DNA of 8,408 nucleotides from Solirubrobacteraceae bacterium (GTDB taxonomy: Bacteria; Actinomycetota; Thermoleophilia; Solirubrobacterales; Solirubrobacteraceae): positions 1 to 8,408 of the forward strand of contig JAICJK010000080.1 of NCBI GenBank assembly GCA_025928415.1, given 5' to 3'. Shown piece by piece: positions 5,547 through 8,408 of this stretch; positions within the stretch are counted from its first letter, which is position 1, and each line of letters starts with the position of its first letter. The notes under the pieces are model-generated. The model had not been told where the DNA came from. It ran no database searches and worked only from the letters and a program-made list of their open reading frames with translations. The translations under genes were made by a program, and so were the position numbers.

Positions 5547-6907
5547 CCGAACGAGCTCCCGGCGGCGCCGCGCCGCACGAGCTCCTCGCGCAGGGCGAGC
5601 ATCGCCGTGTAGGTCGGCAGCGCGAACAGCGGGGCGGGCGGGGCGGCCGGGCGCGTGTCCGGGGCGTCCCCGAGCGCCCGGTCCAGCGCCGCGGCCAGGT
5701 CCTCCTCGACCGCGATGCGGCCGGCGGGCACCCCGGCGTACTTCAGGCGCAGCGCCATCTCCGCGGCCCGGGTGCCCGAGCACGTGGCGCGGCGCACGCG
5801 ACCCGCGAGCAGCTCGAAGTCCGCGTCCCACACCCAGGAGACGTCGCGGCCGTCGGCGACGCGGTCGTTGAGCACCGCGAGCAGGTCGTGCTCGCCGTCC
5901 TCGAGGGCCAGGGTGCGCAGCACCTCGTTGGCCCCGGCCGGGTTCTTGACGAGCATGATCGACAGGTCCCGTGCGCCGACCCGCACGGTCTCCGCGCGCC
6001 CGAACGCCGCGGCGACCGCCTGCAGCCCGGCGGCGACGTCGGCCAGCGGCGCCCCGAGCGCACGCGCCAGGGCGGCGGCGGCCAGCGCGTTGTAGACGTT
6101 GTAGAGGCCGGGCAGCGGCAGCGCGACGGGCGCGTCGCCCTCGGGGGTGCGCAGCGTGAAGCGCGCGCCGCGCACGCCGTCGAGCACGATCTCGGTGGCC
6201 GCGATCGCGGGCGCCGGGCGGCGCGCGTCCCCGGTCGGGCAGTGGTAGTGGCCCTGGTGGCCGAGGAACACCGCGTCGTAGACGTAGGGCGCGCCACAGC
6301 GGCGGCAGTGCGTGGAGTCCGCGGCGTGCTGGAGGCCGGGCATCGCCATCGCCGTGTCCTCGACGCCGAAGTAGACGGCGTCGGGGCGGTCGCGGCCGAG
6401 GTCGGCGACGAGCGGGTCGTCGGCGTTGAGGACCAGGGTGGTCCCGGCCGCCCGCGCGACGACGCCGGCCCAGCGGTCGGCGATGCTCTCCAGCTCGCCG
6501 TAGCGGTCGAGCTGGTCGCGGAACAGGTTGGCCAGCAGCAGCGCGCCCGGCTCCAGCTCGGGCACGACGCGGTCCAGCCAGAACTCGTCGACCTCGAACA
6601 GGCCGGTGTCGCCCTCGCCGGCCAGCAGCGCGGCCGCGATCCCGCCGGCCATGTTGGCGCCCGCGCTGTTGGTGACCAGCCGCGCGCTGCCCCGATCGAG
6701 GATGGCCGCGACCATCGCGGCCGTGGTGGTCTTGCCGTTGGTGGCGGAGATCACCGCCGTGCGCTGCAGGCCGCTCGACAGCGTGCGGATCGCGTGCGGG
6801 TCCAGGCGCAGCGCGACCTTGCCGGGCAGCGACGTGCCCCCGCGGCCGGCCAGGCGCGAGGCGGCCCCCGCCGCGCGCGCGACGCCCGCCTTCCAGCCGC
6901 CCCTCAT
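5543..6907 (-). CDS. murT: Lipid II isoglutaminyl synthase, Mur-ligase-like subunit (MurT)
   Basis: This 454-residue protein is the ATP-dependent synthase partner of GatD; together they convert D-isoglutamate in lipid II to D-isoglutamine at the cytoplasmic membrane face. The Mur-ligase central domain has the P-loop SATNGKTTTAA (54-64), TNSAGANM (79-86), FEVDE (104-108) and NLFRDQLDRYGE (127-138). A zinc-ribbon insert spans about 201-226 with Cys201, Cys204 and Cys223, but Gly226 stands where the fourth Cys is expected. The C-terminal DUF1727 domain holds MLVKNPAGANEVLRTL (318-333) and DVSWVWDADFE (355-365); the Asp in DVSW is the residue proposed to complete the GatD catalytic triad. The ATG at 6907 overlaps the lipid kinase stop by four bases (ATGA), and no strong SD is seen, which fits translational coupling. 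The length is normal for MurT. Confidence 0.94.
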   Translation of the reverse strand: MRGGWKAGVARAAGAASRLAGRGGTSLPGKVALRLDPHAIRTLSSGLQRTAVISATNGKTTTAAMVAAILDRGSARLVTNSAGANMAGGIAAALLAGEGDTGLFEVDEFWLDRVVPELEPGALLLANLFRDQLDRYGELESIADRWAGVVARAAGTTLVLNADDPLVADLGRDRPDAVYFGVEDTAMAMPGLQHAADSTHCRRCGAPYVYDAVFLGHQGHYHCPTGDARRPAPAIAATEIVLDGVRGARFTLRTPEGDAPVALPLPGLYNVYNALAAAALARALGAPLADVAAGLQAVAAAFGRAETVRVGARDLSIMLVKNPAGANEVLRTLALEDGEHDLLAVLNDRVADGRDVSWVWDADFELLAGRVRRATCSGTRAAEMALRLKYAGVPAGRIAVEEDLAAALDRALGDAPDTRPAAPPAPLFALPTYTAMLALREELVRRGAAGSSFG

Positions 6908-7791
6908 GCCGGCAGCAGCACGCGCACCGCGCCGGGGACGCAGCGGATCGTCGCGGGCAGCTCGGCGATCGGGTCCCCGTCGGCGTAGACGGTGAACGGC
7001 CGGTCGGCCTCGACGTGGACCTCGGCGCCGCGGAGCACCTCGATGTCCGGGTCGGCGACGTGGGTGCCCTTGAACACCCGCGGGAGCATCCGCAGGAAGT
7101 GCGCCTTGCTCGACGCCTTGGAGAGCACGACGTCGAGCGCGCCGTCGTCGAACGCCGCGTCCGGGGCCAGGAACATCCCGCCGCCGTAGGCCTTCGAGTT
7201 GGCGGCGGCCACGCTCCAGCCGGTGAACGCCCGGCGCTCGCCGTCGACGGTGACCGTGAAGGCCGCGTGGCGCCAGGTCGCCAGCGCGCCGAGCGCGCCG
7301 TAGGCGTAGACGAGCGGGCCCAGCCGCGCCGGCGCCTCGTTGGCGCGCCGGTTGGCCTCGGAGTCGAAGCCCAGCGAGGCGATCCCGATGAACGCGCGGC
7401 CCTCCACTTCGCCGAGGTCGACGGGGCGGGGGACGCCGCTCTGCAGGACGGCGACCGCGGCCACCGGGTCGCGGGGGATGCCGGCCACGCGGGCGAAGTC
7501 GTTGCCGCGCCCGCCCGGCAGCACGCCCATGACCGCATCGGGCTGCCCGCGCAGCGCGCCGGCGATCGCGCCCACGCAGCCGTCGCCGGACAGCGCGACG
7601 GGGACCTCGCCGGCGGCCGCGGCCTCGCGCGCCAGGTCGCCGACGTGCGGCAGGTCGCGCGTGGTCGACGTGCGGAACGCAAGGCCCCGGGCGCGCAGCT
7701 CGGCCTCGACGGCGGGCAGCGCCTTCGCGGCGCGGCCCCCGCCGGAGGACGGGTTGACGATCAGGGCGTAGCGGCGGCTCACGAGCGGCAC
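6904..7791 (-). CDS. Diacylglycerol kinase family lipid kinase (YegS/DgkB-like)
   Basis: This 295-residue protein fits the DAGK catalytic-domain family, which transfers phosphate from ATP to a lipid alcohol (diacylglycerol, a sphingoid-like base or an isoprenoid alcohol) at the membrane. Seen are RYALIVNPSSGGGRA (7-21), the nucleotide-binding loop LSGDG (67-71), LPGGRGNDFAR (91-101), GFDSEANR (141-148), and AYGGGMFLAPDAAFDDGALD (201-220), whose DDGALDV resembles the conserved DGxLDV motif. The usual GGDGT is SGDGC here, a divergence in the loop, though the Asp is kept. GTG at 7791 is used as the start; GTG at 7782 (Val4) is equally plausible and neither has a good SD. It lies ten bases after the HAD phosphatase and overlaps murT. 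The true lipid substrate is unknown. Confidence 0.9.
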   Translation of the reverse strand: MPLVSRRYALIVNPSSGGGRAAKALPAVEAELRARGLAFRTSTTRDLPHVGDLAREAAAAGEVPVALSGDGCVGAIAGALRGQPDAVMGVLPGGRGNDFARVAGIPRDPVAAVAVLQSGVPRPVDLGEVEGRAFIGIASLGFDSEANRRANEAPARLGPLVYAYGALGALATWRHAAFTVTVDGERRAFTGWSVAAANSKAYGGGMFLAPDAAFDDGALDVVLSKASSKAHFLRMLPRVFKGTHVADPDIEVLRGAEVHVEADRPFTVYADGDPIAELPATIRCVPGAVRVLLPA

Positions 7792-7801
7792 ATCTTGCCC
7801 A

Positions 7802-8408
7802 TCACGCGCCGAGCACGAGGTCGCCGAGGGTCTCCGCGACCGCGACGACGCCGCCGTCCGCCGCCGCCAGCGCGGTCTCGGCGGCCGCGCGGTCGGTGCT
7901 GCCGGTCAGCACGAGCGCCGCGTCGAGGCCGGCGGCGCGGGCGCCGCCGACGTCCGAGTCCAGCCGGTCGCCGACGACCAGCGCCCGCGCGGCGTCGCCC
8001 AAGCCGGCGCCCAGGCGGTCCAGCGCCGTCCGGAAGAGCTGGACCTCCGGCTTGCCGACCGACGCGGCCACGGCGCCGGTGGCCTGCTCGAGCGCGGCGA
8101 CCACCGCGCCGGTCCCCGGCCACGGCCCGTCGGGCATCGGGAAGGTCCCGTCCCGGCCGGCGGCGAGGATCGCCGCGCCGCGCAGGACGGCCTGCGTGGC
8201 GGTGCGCAGCTCGGCGTAGTCGAAGCGCGGGTGCGCGGCCACCACGACGACATCCGAGCGGGTCGCCAGGTCGGTGTGGTTGAGGATCCGCACCCCGGCG
8301 TCGAGGACGTGGCGGTGCACGGCCGCCGGGCCGATGACGAACGCGGTCCGCAGCCGCGGGTCCTCCGCGCAGACGTGCTGCAGCGCCGAGCCGACGGTGA
8401 CGACCTGC
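7802..8408 (-). CDS. HAD-IIA family phosphatase (NagD/phosphoglycolate-type), 5' end outside the window
   Basis: The reading frame is open from the right window edge to the TGA at 7802-7804, giving about 201 residues of a protein that probably starts beyond 8408. A GTG at 8320 falls mid-domain: the residues encoded upstream of it (VVTVGSALQ, then FVIGPAAVHRHVLDAG) match the HAD-IIA core and cap start. Recognisable parts are VVVAAHPRFDYAELRTAT, the motif III Lys in SVGKPEVQLF (codon 8051-8053), and motif IV VVGDRLDSDVGGARAAG (GDRLDSD at 7952-7972) followed by VLTG. Motif I (DxDG) and the TNN motif lie outside. Family members dephosphorylate 2-phosphoglycolate, p-nitrophenyl phosphate, nucleotides or glycerol 3-phosphate; the mycobacterial member Rv1692 is a glycerol-3-phosphate phosphatase. 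With a lipid kinase next door, a glycerol-phosphate role is attractive but inferred. Confidence 0.9.
   Translation of the reverse strand, partial: QVVTVGSALQHVCAEDPRLRTAFVIGPAAVHRHVLDAGVRILNHTDLATRSDVVVVAAHPRFDYAELRTATQAVLRGAAILAAGRDGTFPMPDGPWPGTGAVVAALEQATGAVAASVGKPEVQLFRTALDRLGAGLGDAARALVVGDRLDSDVGGARAAGLDAALVLTGSTDRAAAETALAAADGGVVAVAETLGDLVLGA

Noticed and set aside
5324..6988. A 554-residue plus-strand open frame opposite murT and the methyltransferase
   Set aside because: Same artefact: it lies opposite well-supported genes, its translation is Arg/Gly/Ala-rich without motifs, and it shows no domain of its own.
5547..7682. Upstream extension of the methyltransferase frame, which would make a 955-residue protein
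   Set aside because: The extension is an out-of-frame translation of murT and the lipid kinase. The ATG at 5546 has both an SD and an ATGA overlap.
7779..8123. Minus-strand open frame overlapping the HAD gene and reaching into the lipid kinase start
   Set aside because: It is out of frame with the HAD phosphatase, whose motif IV lies in the other frame, and its translation is almost entirely Arg/Gly/Ala.
7802..8320. A complete 172-residue HAD protein starting at the GTG at 8320
   Set aside because: The frame stays open to the window edge and the upstream residues match the HAD-IIA core, so the gene begins outside the window and this GTG is internal.

Overview
The window is very GC-rich and densely coding. 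Nearly all of it lies on the minus strand, in long runs of genes whose starts and stops overlap. Together with a lipid II amidation pair (MurT/GatD), a lipoprotein binding protein and frequent GTG starts, this points to a high-GC Actinomycetota. Gene content and protein style recall Thermoleophilia/Solirubrobacterales, but that placement is an impression from memory and not a computed result.

Layout from left to right. (1) Positions 14-268 (+) hold a small conserved-looking protein of unknown function. (2) Positions 269-313 hold a strong GC-rich inverted repeat between two convergent genes, probably a bidirectional terminator without a U-tract. (3) Positions 320-4015 (-) hold a complete four-gene osmoprotectant (OpuC/ProU-type) ABC importer. 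In transcription order these are an ATPase with C-terminal CBS domains, permease A, permease B and a lipoprotein substrate-binding protein. Each gene overlaps the next by 1-4 bases (GTGA, TGATG, ATGA). (4) Positions 4016-4081 are the only real intergenic gap in the minus-strand block. They contain a small AT-rich island that may be the importer's promoter. (5) Positions 4082-8408 (-) hold a second coupled operon running off the right edge: a HAD-IIA phosphatase (5' end outside the window), a YegS/DgkB-type lipid kinase, MurT, a class I SAM methyltransferase, and GatD.

How the genes work together. MurT and GatD form the lipid II isoglutaminyl synthase, which amidates the D-Glu of the peptidoglycan stem peptide. 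The lipid kinase and HAD-IIA phosphatase fit phospholipid/isoprenoid or glycerol-phosphate turnover, so the right operon reads as a cell-envelope module. The left operon imports compatible solutes such as glycine betaine under osmotic stress.

The most interesting point is the methyltransferase between murT and gatD, two genes whose products form one enzyme. It is translationally coupled to both. Next is the MurT zinc ribbon, in which the usual fourth cysteine appears to be glycine. I found no mobile elements, CRISPR arrays, tRNA or rRNA genes, and no gene-free stretch over 300 bases.
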